Assembly (NCBI RefSeq): GCF_027595985.1
Contig: NC_073313.1
Span: forward strand, 86,100,899-86,164,898
Length of the DNA stretch: 64,000 nucleotides
Reading direction: 5' to 3'
Origin: Sorex araneus
Lineage: Eukaryota > Chordata > Mammalia > Eulipotyphla > Soricidae
The notes under the pieces are model-generated. The model was not told the DNA's origin and did no database searches. It saw nothing but the letters and a program-made list of their open reading frames with translations. The stretch's first letter is position 1. Each line of letters opens with the position of its first letter. The translations under genes were made by a program, and so were the position numbers. Positions 1 through 10,701 of this stretch are shown here, piece by piece.

Positions 1-180
1 ATATCGGGAAAATGCTATATCCCAGACAAGGAATATATCAGGAATTGCAAGTCAAAATCACAAGGACCTTATAATTTGGTATCTGTCAGCAAGAGTATTA
101 AAAAATACCAAACACTTATCACTTGGTATCTGTCAGCAAAATACCAAACATCAAAGCTGAGAGTGTACTGGGCTGCCAGG
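1..180. repeat. Partial copy of a locally duplicated segment
   Basis: The text from the window edge ('atatcgggaaaatgctatatccc' onward, then a twice-repeated 'tatctgtcagcaa' phrase) closely matches 63,820-63,990 near the other end of the window. Part of the same sequence also occurs at about 1,415-1,500. The stretch 'atgcaaatcaaaacca' in the 63.8-kb copy resembles L1 3' sequence, so it may be an old L1-derived piece, but I could not assign a family. Confidence 0.55.
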
Positions 181-199
181 GATCAAACCCCATGGCCTG

Positions 200-740
200 C
201 AGGCAAGGCAAGCAAGCATTTAGGAAATCTTTCCCATGAAAATCATATGTAACTCAACAATATCAAAGTCACACTAGTGAAAAAACTCAAATGTAAGGAA
301 GGTGGGAAAACTTTCTCACTAAAGTCATGTATAATTCAACAATATCAAATTAATATAGTCATATATCCTAGAGGTGTAAATTATGTTGGAATTTTTTCCC
401 ACTAAAATCATATCTAATTCAACAATATTGAAGTCAAGCTAGTGATAAAGCTCATAAATGTAAGGAAGGTAGGAAAACTTTCTCATTAAAGTCATGTAGA
501 AATCACAATATCAAATTCATAGAGTAAGAAATCCTAGGGGTGTAAAGCATGCAGGAAATCTTTGCATTAGAATCATATCTAATTCAATAATATCGAAGCC
601 AGACAGGTGAGAAACCTTTCTCACAAAAGTCACATCTAAGTCAACAATATGAAATTCATACAAGTAAGAAACACTATGAACTTTAAAGGAGGTAGGAAAA
701 TGTTCTCACTAAATACATATCTAATTCAATTAAAAAACAA
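200..740 (+). pseudogene. Decayed C2H2 zinc-finger array (part 1)
   Basis: An approximately 84-bp periodic sequence matches the DNA pattern of Kruppel-type fingers: a linker-like 'gtgagaaacc', a Cys-x2-Cys-like 'tgtaaggaaggtgg', a 'tctcactaaagtcat' finger body and 'attcatac' before the next linker. Frames are broken repeatedly and the second cysteine codon is lost in several copies. Most copies share 'caacaatatc' where a finger normally has its first zinc-binding histidine ('caacatc'), so that ligand is missing throughout. It is a relic of a zinc-finger exon, not a working one. No KRAB domain or start exon is visible. Confidence 0.6.
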
Positions 741-745
741 AAATG

Positions 746-921
746 GGGGCTGGAGCAATAGCATAGCGGGTAGGGCTTTTGCCTTGCACTCGGCCAACCC
801 GGGTTCGAATCCCAGCATCCCATATGGTCCCCTGAGCACCGCCAGGAGTAATTCCTGAGTGCAAAGCCAGGAGTAACCCCTGTGCATCGCCGGGTGTGAC
901 CCAAAAAGCAAATAAAAAAGG
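746..921 (+). mobile_element. SOR-type tRNA-derived SINE
   Basis: Full-length copy: head 'ggggctggagcaatagcat', A-box and B-box-like sequences, 'catatggtcccctgagca' middle and A-rich tail. It is inserted in the zinc-finger relic. Confidence 0.85.
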
Positions 922-1129
922 AGGGAGACATTGGTATCCCCCAGCCCTTGAGTCAGGCTTCCAACCATGGACCAATCCTCCTGGTCTTCTTTCTACTGTG
1001 CTTGGGTGGTACTTTGTTTCATTAGACCACACATAGGTGAGATTGCCTGAAGAACCCTTTTTTCTTTTTGATTCACTTCACTCAACAGAACTCCATCCAA
1101 TCACACCCACTTACAGTGTTTTATCTTTT

Positions 1130-1285
1130 TGTTTTGACCAATCCCACCTCTACCGAGCCCCCCACAGTGCTAAGGGCTTACTCTAGGCTCTACACCCAGG
1201 CAATGATATGGATGCCAGGGATCAAACCCGGTTGACCACATATAAAGCAAGCATCTAACTTGCTGGACTATCACTCCAGTCCTCG
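1130..1285 (-). mobile_element. Older SINE copy, reverse orientation
   Basis: The sequence reads as the reverse complement of the shrew SINE ('gatgccagggatcaaaccc' ... 'ctggactatcactccagtcc'). It is clearly diverged. Confidence 0.6.
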
Positions 1286-1299
1286 AAATATTTAAGTAT

Positions 1300-1520
1300 A
1301 AGTGACTACCCTCAATAATCTGGTGGGTCTTACCCAATCAGATCAAGCCTTTCCAGGTGAAGATAACCTCTTGTCTTCCGACTTGTTTTATTGCCAGAAT
1401 CTGACAGACACATATATGGGGAAATAGTATATCACAGGCAAGGAATATATCAGGAAAATGTAAATCAAAACCACAATGAGCTTATCTATCATCAATTCTA
1501 TTAACAAGATAAACAGCAAA
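1300..1520. repeat. Second copy of the edge repeat
   Basis: 'ctcaataatctggtgggtctta' and the following 200 bases match 63,533-63,880, except that the far copy is interrupted by a young SINE. Both copies also have a reverse SINE just upstream, so the homologous segment extends leftward. Confidence 0.6.
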
Positions 1521-1689
1521 TGCTTGAAAGAGTCCGATTCCTAGGAGATGACTCAAAATGCTGTAATAGGGCATACTTCCAGGAAGGCCTAGGTTCGATC
1601 TCTGTAATCATATAGATTTCTCCGGCATATATTACTTTCACTCTGCCCCTATATAATCATCACTGCTAACCCTGAATGAAGATGTATAT
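1521..1689. other. Spacer, nothing recognised
   Basis: AT-rich sequence with a faint old-SINE flavour ('aggttcgatctctg' near 1,590). No gene is visible. Confidence 0.3.
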
Positions 1690-2040
1690 TGACCCCCAGT
1701 CAGTAGTCTCACTAAAATCGTATCTAATTCAGTAATATCGAATTCATACAGGTCAGAAACCCTATGAAAGAATGTGAGAAATCTTTCTCACTAAAATCAT
1801 ATTGAATTCAGCAACAGCAAATTCATACAGGTGAGAAACCCTATGAATTGTAAAGAATGTAGAGGACTCTCTCAATCAAATCCTATCTCATTCAACACGA
1901 AGAATTCATGCAGGAGAGAAATCTTATGAAGGAAAAAAATTCTTCTGCAGAAAAGTTCTCCTGAGACACTTAACCTCATACAGGAAAAAAACCTTACGAA
2001 TGTAAAGAATAGATGAAAACTTCTAAAGAAATCAGACCTT
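1690..2040 (+). pseudogene. Decayed C2H2 zinc-finger array (part 2)
   Basis: At least four further finger-length units continue the relic at 200-740. They contain 'caggtgagaaaccctatgaa' linker text at about 1,755 and 1,830, cysteine-pair-like 'tgtaaagaatgt', and the same 'attcagcaa' loss near the first histidine. Stop codons and indels interrupt every unit. The last unit ends near 2,035 with 'ccttacgaatgtaaagaatag', an in-frame stop. Confidence 0.6.
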
Positions 2041-2041
2041 C

Positions 2042-2195
2042 AGGGCTGGAACGATAGCACAGCAGGCGGGGCGTTTGCCTTGCACACAGCCGACCTGGGT
2101 TCGATTCGCAGCATTCCATATGGTCCCCGGAGCACCGCCAGGGCTGATTCCTGAGTGCAGAGCCAGGGGTAACCCCTGTGCATCTCTGGGGTTGG
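2042..2195 (+). mobile_element. SOR-type SINE, 3' truncated
   Basis: The SINE head and middle are clear, but the copy stops at 'catctctgggg' without the A-rich tail. Confidence 0.8.
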
Positions 2196-3070
2196 AATAC
2201 TCCTCACAGCATTATATAATTTAATGTACTCCCATGACATGTAAAAAATAATCATCTCTGAAACTCTTATGGAATAAAAAATCTCCCCCCAAGTAGTCAA
2301 AGCAACCCTAGGGGAAAAACATGGGAAGCATAACTTTCCAACTTCAAACTGTACTACAAAGCTGTAGTAATTAAAATAACATGGGACTGGAATAAGGAAC
2401 AAACTCTCAGATCAATTAAAAAGAAATGAAAATTCAGAGAGCCAAAAGAAAAAAGAAAAAGGAAGAGAGACCACAAATGTCCCAAAGACAATTGAAATGA
2501 GATCTGCCTTCAGGAGGAAACCTGACAGAGGGATTGGAATAGGATAGGCAAGAGGAAAAAATCCAACAGTTGTGGAGGAAAGCGCAGACTTCCAAAGACA
2601 GCAGAAATTTTTTCTGAGTACCAGTAAGAAAGGATTTGGTTACAAAGGTTTGTGCATTCCCAGAATAATTCCAGGGTGGGACTTCCTTCACCATAACAGC
2701 ACCATCACTAAATTCACCTATAGGAGATGCTGAATAATGAGAATTTCATCTAGGAGCACTCCAATCCTGGCATCCTGTCCATGGCAAATGCTGGACCCAA
2801 TAATGAGAATTTCATCTAGGAGCACTCCAATCCTGGCATCCTGTCCATGGCAAATGCTGGACCCAACAAAAGACTCCCAGTTTTTCCTCTGTACCATCAA
2901 ACTGACCGGTTGGATGGCAAGCACAAAGATTTTGGCATGGTGAATAGGACATGAATATTGTGGAAGCCAAGGAACATTTTGCATCCAGGAATGGCAAGGC
3001 CACACAAAATATAATGATTTCAGGCTGTGAACAATTCTAATGGCTTATGACTTCTCTTAGAACTACCAGA
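2196..3070. other. Intergenic stretch with a 66-bp tandem duplication
   Basis: I see no gene here. At about 2,735-2,866 a 66-bp sequence occurs twice head to tail ('gaatttcatctaggagcact' at 2,741 and again at 2,807) with almost no differences. The short open frame across it is a by-product of the duplication. Confidence 0.7.
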
Positions 3071-3071
3071 A

Positions 3072-3250
3072 CATGGGGAAAGAGCACTACATAGTGAGTA
3101 GGGCATTTGCCTTTTACTGCATTAATCCAGGTTCAATCCGCAGCATCTCATATGGTTCCTCAAGTTCTGCCAGGATTAAGTTCTGAGTGTAAAGCCAAGA
3201 GTAACGAATGAGCTCCTCTAGGTGTGGTCCAAAACCAAAACCAAACAAAA
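3072..3250 (+). mobile_element. Diverged SOR-type SINE
   Basis: A SINE of recognisable structure ('agcactacatagtgagtagggcatttgcc' region through 'ggtgtggtccaaaacc') with an A-rich tail, more diverged than its neighbours. Confidence 0.7.
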
Positions 3251-3484
3251 AAAAAACCACAAGACCATTCCCTCTGCACCTCAGGAGCCCACCATCCCAT
3301 ACATACTCATGCCCTATGATGCTTGTGCTTTCCCTGCAGTTCGTTCAGTTTCATATTATTTTATATTCCCTTTCTACTTTCAGTGAGATTGTAGTTGCTC
3401 ATGATTATAGAATCAAACAATGAGCAAGTTGTTAAAAATATTACAGAAGGGACCAGATAGGTAATACAGAGCATAGGGAGTGAC
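3251..3484. other. Spacer before the array
   Basis: Unique-looking sequence between the SINE and the first partial array unit. No gene or element is recognised. Confidence 0.4.
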
Positions 3485-3699
3485 AGCCAGGTCAGGAAAA
3501 GCCCAAAAAGAGCCTCAGAACATTCTCATTTCCAAATTGCTTCCGATCTTGGGGACGCCCTTGTTACAGTTCTGAGCCTTACTCAGAATTTCACCTGCAG
3601 AACACACAAGTTTGCAAGTTTTGTGACAGAAATCTTGACCTGGTAAAAAAGTAATAATAACAAAAATAAATAAATAAAATTTTAAAAAAAGTAAAAAAG

Positions 3700-3871
3700 G
3701 GCTGGAGCAATAGCACAGCGGGTAGGGCGTTTGCCTTGCACTCGGCCGACCCGAGTTCGAATCCCAGCATGCCATATGGTCCCCTGAGCACTGCCAGGGG
3801 TGATTCCTGAGTGCAGAGCCAGGAGTACCACCTGTGCATCGCCAGGTGTGACTCAAAAAAGAAAAAAAAAA
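3700..3871 (+). mobile_element. SOR-type SINE inside an array unit (copy 1)
   Basis: SINE flanked by the 16-bp duplication 'agaaatcttgacctgg' (3,628-3,643 and 3,872-3,887). An A/T-rich run of about 55 bases lies between the left duplication and the SINE head. The same arrangement occurs at 4.6 and 13.5 kb. Confidence 0.9.
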
Positions 3872-4681
3872 AGAAATCTTGACCTGGGACAGGCTGCAAG
3901 CCTTATCTCCCAGAAGTGTTGGAAGCATGGCCTCTTTCAGAATATGATGTTCTCAGCATCAATTCATATAAGAACTAGAAACCAGCAACTTTACTGTCCA
4001 TGCAGGATCCTCCTATGAAGTCATACCTCAGTGAAGCTGAGAAGTGTCGTAAGAAAGAGAAACCTGAGGAATGCAAGAAAACTATCTCCAGGAGGGCAAG
4101 CCACGTCAGGAAAGGCCCAAACAGAACCCCAGAAGTTTCTCATTCCTTGCTGCCTTGTCTCTGGGTGGACAAAATTGTTTGAGGACTGAGACTGATTCAG
4201 AAATTATCTTGCTGAAAAATTCAAGTTTGCAAGATTCTGTGACAGAAATCTTGACCTGAGATAGGCTTGGAGCCTTATCTCCCAAAACTGTCGGAAGCAT
4301 GGCCTTTCAGAATTTGCACTTTTCAGCATAAATTCATATAAAACCTTGATTCCTGCAACTTTATGTTCTATTCCAGGATCCTCTTCTGAAGTCAAACCTC
4401 AGTGAAGCTGAGAAAACTCGCAAAGAAGATGTACCCGAGGAATGCAAGAAAACTATCACCAAGGTGGGCCAGCCAGGTCAGGAAAAGCCCAAAAAGAGCC
4501 TCAGAACATTTTCACTTCCAAATTGCTTCCGATCTTGGGGACGCCCTTGTTACAGTTCTGAGCCTTACTCAGAATTTCACCTGCAGAACACACAAGTTTG
4601 CAAGTTTTGTGACAGAAATCTTGACCTGGTAAAAAAATAATAATAATAAAAATAAATAAAATTTAAAAAAAAAGTAAAAAA

Positions 4682-4852
4682 GGGCTGGAGCAATAGCACA
4701 GCGGGTAGGGCGTTTGCCTTGCACTCGGCCAACCCGAGTTCGAATCCCAGCATGCCATATGGTCCTCTGAGCACTGCCAGGGGTGATTCCTGAGTGCAAA
4801 GCCAGGAGTATCACCTGTGCATCGCCAGGTGTGACTCAAAAAAGAAAAAAAA
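4682..4852 (+). mobile_element. SOR-type SINE inside an array unit (copy 2)
   Basis: Same site, same flanking duplication (4,614-4,629 and 4,853-4,868) and same A/T-rich leader as copy 1. Confidence 0.9.
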
Positions 4853-7800
4853 AGAAATCTTGACCTGGGACAGGCTGCAAGCCTTATCTCCCAGTAGTGT
4901 TGGAAGCATGGCTCCTTTCAGAATATGCTGTTCTCAGCATCAGTATGTTCTCCGCATATAAGAACTAGAACCCAGCAACTTTATTCTCCGTGCCAGGATC
5001 TCCTATGAAGTCAGACCTCAGTGAAGCTGAGAAGTGTCGTAAAGAAGAGAAACCCTGGGAATGCAAGAAAACTATCTCCAAGCTGGGCAAGCCAGGTCAG
5101 GAAAGGCCCAAACAGAGCCCCAGAAGTTTCTCACTCCTTGCTGCCTTGTCCCGGGGTGGACAAAATTGTTTGAGGACTGAGACTGATTCAGAAATTATCT
5201 TGCTGAAAAATTCAACTTTGCAAGATTCTGTGACAGAAATCTTGACCTGGGATAGGCTTCCAGCCTTATCCCCGAAAACTGTCGGAAGCATGGCCACTTT
5301 AAGAATTTGCACTTTTGAGCATAAATTCATATAAAACCTTGATTCCTGCACCTTTATTTCCTATTCCAGGATCCTCTTCTGAAGTCAAACCTCAGTGAAC
5401 CTGAGAAAACTCGCAAAGAAGATGAATCCGAGGAATGCAAGAAAACTATCTCCAAGGTGGGCCAGCCAGGTCAGAAAAAGCCCAAAAAGACCCTCAGAAC
5501 ATTCTCACTTCCAAATTGCTTCCGATCTTGGGGACGCCCTTGTTACAGGTCTGAGCCTTACTAAGAATTTCACCTGCAGAACACACAAGTTTGCAAGGTT
5601 TGTGACAGATATCTTGACCAGGGACAGGCTGCAAGCCTTATCTCCCAGTAGTGTTGGAAGCATGGATCCTTTCAGAATATGCTGTTCTCAGCATCAATAT
5701 GTTCTCCGCATATAAGAACTAGAACCCAGCTACTTTATTCTCCGTGCCAGGATCACCTATGGAGTCAAACCTCAGTGAAGCTGAGAAGTGTCGTAAAAAA
5801 GAGAAACCAAGGTAATGCAAAAAAACTATCTCCAAGGTGGGCCAGCCATGTCTGGAAAGGCCCAAAAAGACCCTCAGAACATTCTCACTTCCAAATTGCT
5901 TCAGATGTCTGTGACTCCCTTATTACAGGTCTGAGCCTTACTCGGAATTTCACCTGCACAACAGAAAAGTTTACAAGTTTTGTGACAGAAAACTTGACCT
6001 GGGACAGGTTGCAAGCCTTATCTCCCAGTAGTGTTGGAAGCATGGCTTCTTTCAGAATATGCTGTTCTCAACATCAATTCATATAAGAACTAGAAACCAG
6101 CAACTTTATTGTCCATTCCAGGATCCTCCTATGAAGTCAGACCTCTGTGAATCTGAGAAGTGTCATAAGAAAGAGAAACCCAAGGAATGCAAGAAAACTA
6201 TCTCCAAGCTGGGCAAGCCAGGTCAGGAAAGGCCCAAACAGAGCCCCAGAAGTTTCTCACTCCTTGCTGCCTTGTCTCTGGGTGGACAAAATTGTTTGAG
6301 GACTGAGACTGATTCAGAAATTATCTTGCTGAAAAATTCAAGTTTGCAAGATTCTGTGACAGAAATCTTGACCTGGGATAGGCTTCCAGCCTTATCTCCC
6401 GAAACTGTCGGAAGCATGGCCTCTTTCAGAATTTGCACTTTTCAGCATAAATTCATATAAAACCTTGATTCCTGCAACTTTATGTTCTATTCCAGGATCC
6501 TCTTCTGCAGTCAAACCTGAGTGAAGCTGAGAAAACTCGCAAAGAAGATGTACCCGAGGAATGCAAGGAAACTATCTCCAAGGTGGGCTTGCCAGCCTAG
6601 GAAAGGCCCAAACAGAGCCCCAGAAGGTTCTCACTCCTTTACTGCCTTATCTCTGCGTGGACTCATTTGTTTGAGGACTGAGCCAGACTCAGAAATTAAC
6701 TTGCTGAACATTCAACTTTGCAACTGTCTGTGAAAGAAATCTTAACCTTGCATAGGCTACCTGCCTTACCTCCCAGTACTTACAGAAGCATGGCTCTTTC
6801 AGAATAGCCAATTTTCTCCTAAAATTCATTTAATACCTTGAACCCTCCTACTTTGTCTATGCCAAGATTCTCCTCTGAAATTAAATATCAGTGAAGCTGA
6901 GAAGAATCGCGAAGAAGAGAAACCCTAGAAACGGAAGAAAACTATGTCCAACGTGGGCCAGCCAGCCCTGGAAAGGCCGACACAGAGCCTCAGAAGTTTC
7001 TCACTCCCAAACTGCCCCCTATCTGCTGGACACCATTGTTTAAGGACTGATCCTTACTCAGAATTTAACTTGCAGAACACACAAGTTTACAAGTTTTGTG
7101 ACAGAAGTCTTTACCTGTGACAGGCTGCAAGCCTTATCTCCCAGTAGTGTTGGAAGCATGGCTCCTTTCAAAATATGCTTTTTTCACCATCAATATGTTC
7201 TCCGCATATAAGAACTAGAACCCTGCAACTTTATTCTCCGTGCAAGGATCCTCCTATGAAGTCAGACCTCAGTGAAGCTGAGAAGTGTCGTAAAGAAGAG
7301 AAACCCTGGGAATGCAAGAAAACTATCTCCAAGCTGGGCAAGCCAGGTCAGGAAAGGCCAAAACAGAGCCCCAGAAGTTTCTCACTCCTTGCTGCCTTGT
7401 CTCTGGGTGGACAAAATTGTTTGAGGACTGAGACTCATTCAGAAATTATCTTGCTGAAAAATTCAAGTTTGCAACATTCTGTGACAAAAATCTTGACCTG
7501 AGATAGGCTTCCAGCCTTATCTCCCAAAACTGTCGGAAGCATGGCCTCTTTCAGAATTTGCACTTCTCAGCATAAATTCATATAAAACCTTGATTCCTGC
7601 AACTTTATTTTCTATTCCAGGATCCTCTTCTGCAGTCAACCCTCAGTGAAGCTGAGAAAAGTCGCAAAGAAGATGAACCCGAGGAATGCAAGAAAACTAT
7701 CTCCAAGTTGGGCCAGCCAGGTCAGAAAAACCCCAAAAAGACCCTCAGAACATTCTCACTTCCAAATTCTTCCGATCCTGGGGACACCCTTGTTACAGGT

Positions 7801-9497
7801 CTGAGCCTTACTCAGAATTTCACCGCAGAACATACAAGTTTGCAAGGTTTGTGACAGAAATCTTGACCTGGGACAGGCTGCAAGCCTTATCTCCCAGAAG
7901 TGTTGGAAGCATGGCCTCTTTCAGAATATGCTGTTCTCAGCATCAATTCATATAAGAACTAGAAACCAGCAACTTTACTGTCCGTGCCAGGATCCTCCTA
8001 TGCAGTCACACCTCAGTGAAGCTGAGAAGTGTCGTAAGAAAGAGAAATCTGAGGAATGCAAGAAAACTATCTCCAAGCTGGGCAAGCCAGGTCAGGAAAG
8101 GCCCAAACAGAGCCCCAGAAGTTTCTCACTCCTTGCTGCCTTGTCTCTGGGTGGACAAAATTGTTTGAGGACTGAGACTCATTCAGAAATTATCTTGCTG
8201 AAAAATTCAAGTTTGCAAGATTCTGTGACAGAAATCTTGACCTGGGATAGGCTTGCAGCCTTATCTCCCAAAACTGTCGGAAGCATGGCCTCTTTCAGAA
8301 TTTGCACTTTTCAGCATAAATTCATATAAAACCTTGATTCCTGCAACTTTATGTTCTATTCCAGGATCCTCTTCTGAAGTCAAACCTCAGTGAAGCTGAG
8401 AAAACTCGCAAAGAAGATGTACCCGAGGAATGCAAGAAAACTATCTCCAAGGTGGGCTAGCCAGCCTAGGAAGGGCCCAAACAGAGCCCCAGAAGGTTCT
8501 CACTCCTTTACTGCCTTGTCTCTGCGTGGACTCATTTGTTTGAGGACCTAGCCAGACTCAGAAATTAACTTGCTGAACATTCAACTTTGCAACTTTCTGT
8601 GAAAGAAATCTTGACCTTGCATAGGCTACCTGCCTTACCTCCCAGTACTTACGGAAGCATGGCTCTTTCAGAATAGCCAATTTTCTCCTAAAATTCATTT
8701 AATACCTTGAACCCTCCTACTTTGTCTATGCCCGGATTCTCCTCTGAAATTAAATATCAGTGAAGCTGAGAAGAATCGCGAAGAAGAGAAACCCTAGAAA
8801 CAGAAGAAAACTATGTCCAACGTGGGCCAGCCAGCCGAGGAAAGGCACAAACAGAGCCCCAGAAGTTTCTCATTCCCAAATTGCCCCCTATCTGCTGGAC
8901 ACCATTGTTTAAGGACTGAGCCTTACTCACAATTTAACTTGCAGAACACACAAGTTTGCAAGTTTTGTGACAGAAATCTTGACCTGGGACAGGCTGCAAG
9001 CCTTATCTCCCAGTATTGTTGGAAGCATGGTTTCTTTCAGAAATATGCTGCTCTCAGCATCAATATGTTCTCCTTATATAAGAACTAGAAACCAGCAACT
9101 TTATTCTCCGTGCCAGGAACCTTTTATGAAGTCAAACCTCAGTGAAGCTGAGAAGAGTCGTAAGGAAGAGAAACCCTAGGAATGCAAGAAAACTATCTCC
9201 AAGGAGGTCCATCTAGGTGAGTAAAGGCCCAAAGAGAGCCTCAGTACATTCTCACTTCCAAATTGCTTCCAATCTTGGGGAAGCCCGTGTTACAGGTCTG
9301 AGCCTTACTCAGAATTTCACCTGCACAACAGACAAGTTTGCAAGTTGTGTGACAGAAGTCTTGACCTGGGACAGGCTGCAAGCCTTATCTCCCAGTAGTG
9401 TTGGAAGCATGGCTCCTTTCAGAATATGCTGTTCTCAGCATCAATATGTTCTCCGCATATAAGAACTAGAACCCAGCAACTTTATTCTCCGTGCCAG

Positions 9498-9584
9498 GAT
9501 CCTCCTATGAAGTCAGACCTCAGTGAAGCTGAGAAGTGTCGTAAAGAAGAGAAACCCTGGGAATGCAAGAAAACTATCTCCAAG
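9498..9584 (+). other. Exon-like 87-nt module, subtype A example
   Basis: The module follows 'tttattctccgtgccag', a good 3' splice-site look-alike. It is open for 29 codons, rich in Lys and Glu, and ends in the peptide EKPWECKKTISK. The length is a multiple of three. In subtype A the base after the module is C ('aagctgggc'), so the GT donor seen in subtype B is absent. This is either a decayed exon or one that would need another donor ('ccag|gtcagg', 13 bases on). Coding function is unproven. Confidence 0.35.
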
Positions 9585-10614
9585 CTGGGCAAGCCAGGTC
9601 AGGTAAGGCCCAAACAGAGCCCCAGAAGTTTCTCACTCCTTGCTGCCTTGTCTCTGGGAGGACAAAATTGTTTGAGGACTGAGACTGATTCAGAAATTAT
9701 CTTGCTGAAAAATTCAACTTTGCAAGATTCTGTGACAGAAATCTTGACCTGGGATAGGCTTGCAGCCTTATCTCCCAAAACTGTCGGAAGCATGGCCTCT
9801 TTCAGAATTTGCACTTTTCAGCATAAATTCATATAAAACCTTGATTCCTGCAACTTTATGTTCTATTCCAGGATCCTCTTCTGCAGTTAACCCTCAATGA
9901 AGCTGAGAAAACTGGCAAAGAAGATAAACGGAGGAATGCAAGAAAACTATCTCTAAGGTGGGGCAGCCACGTCAGGAAAGGCCCAAAAAGAGCCTCACAA
10001 CATTCTCACTTCCAAATTGCTTCCGATCCTGGGGACGCCCTTATTACAGGTCTGAGCCTTACTCAAAATTTCACCGCAGAACACACAAGTTTGCAAGGTT
10101 TGTGACAGAAATCTTGACCTGGGACAGGCTGCAAGCCTTATCTCCCAGAAGTGTTGGAAGCATGGCCTCTTTCAGAATATGATGTTCTCAGCATCAATTC
10201 ATATAAGAACTAGAAACCAGCAACTTTACTGTCCGTGCCAGGATCCTCCTACGAAGTCAAACCTCAGTGAAGCTGAGAACTGTCGTAAGAAAGAGAAACC
10301 TGAGGAATGCAAGAAAACTATCTCCAAGCTGGGCAAGCCAGGTCAGGAAAGGCCCAAACAGAGCCCCAGAAGTTTCTCACTCCTTGCTGCCTTGTCTCTG
10401 GGTGGACAAAATTGTTTGAGGACTGAGACTGATTCAGAAATTATCTTGCTGAAAAATTCAAGTTTGCAAGATTCTGTGACAGAAATCTTGACCTGGGATA
10501 GGCTTCCAGCCTTATCCACGAAAACTATCGGAAGCATGGCCACTTAAGATTTTGCACTTTTCAGCATAAATTCATATAAAACCTTGATTCCTGCACCTTT
10601 ATTTTCTATTCCAG

Positions 10615-10701
10615 GATCCTCTTCTGAAGTCAAACCTCAGTGAATCTGAGAAAACTCGCAAAGAAGATGAACCCAAGGAATGCAAGAAAACTATCTCCAA
10701 G
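10615..10701 (+). other. Exon-like 87-nt module, subtype B example
   Basis: The module has an acceptor-like 'attttctattccag' in front and a donor-like 'aag|gtgggc' directly behind (GT at 10,702). It is open for 29 codons (NLSESEKTRKEDEPKECKKTISK at its end). With both splice signals and a length divisible by three, it could be included or skipped without changing frame. No transcript evidence is available from sequence alone. Confidence 0.4.

Noticed and set aside
649..1032. Short frames around 0.65-1.0 kb on both strands
   Set aside because: They lie in a SINE and the zinc-finger relic. Similar SINE-derived frames recur at every SINE copy in the window.
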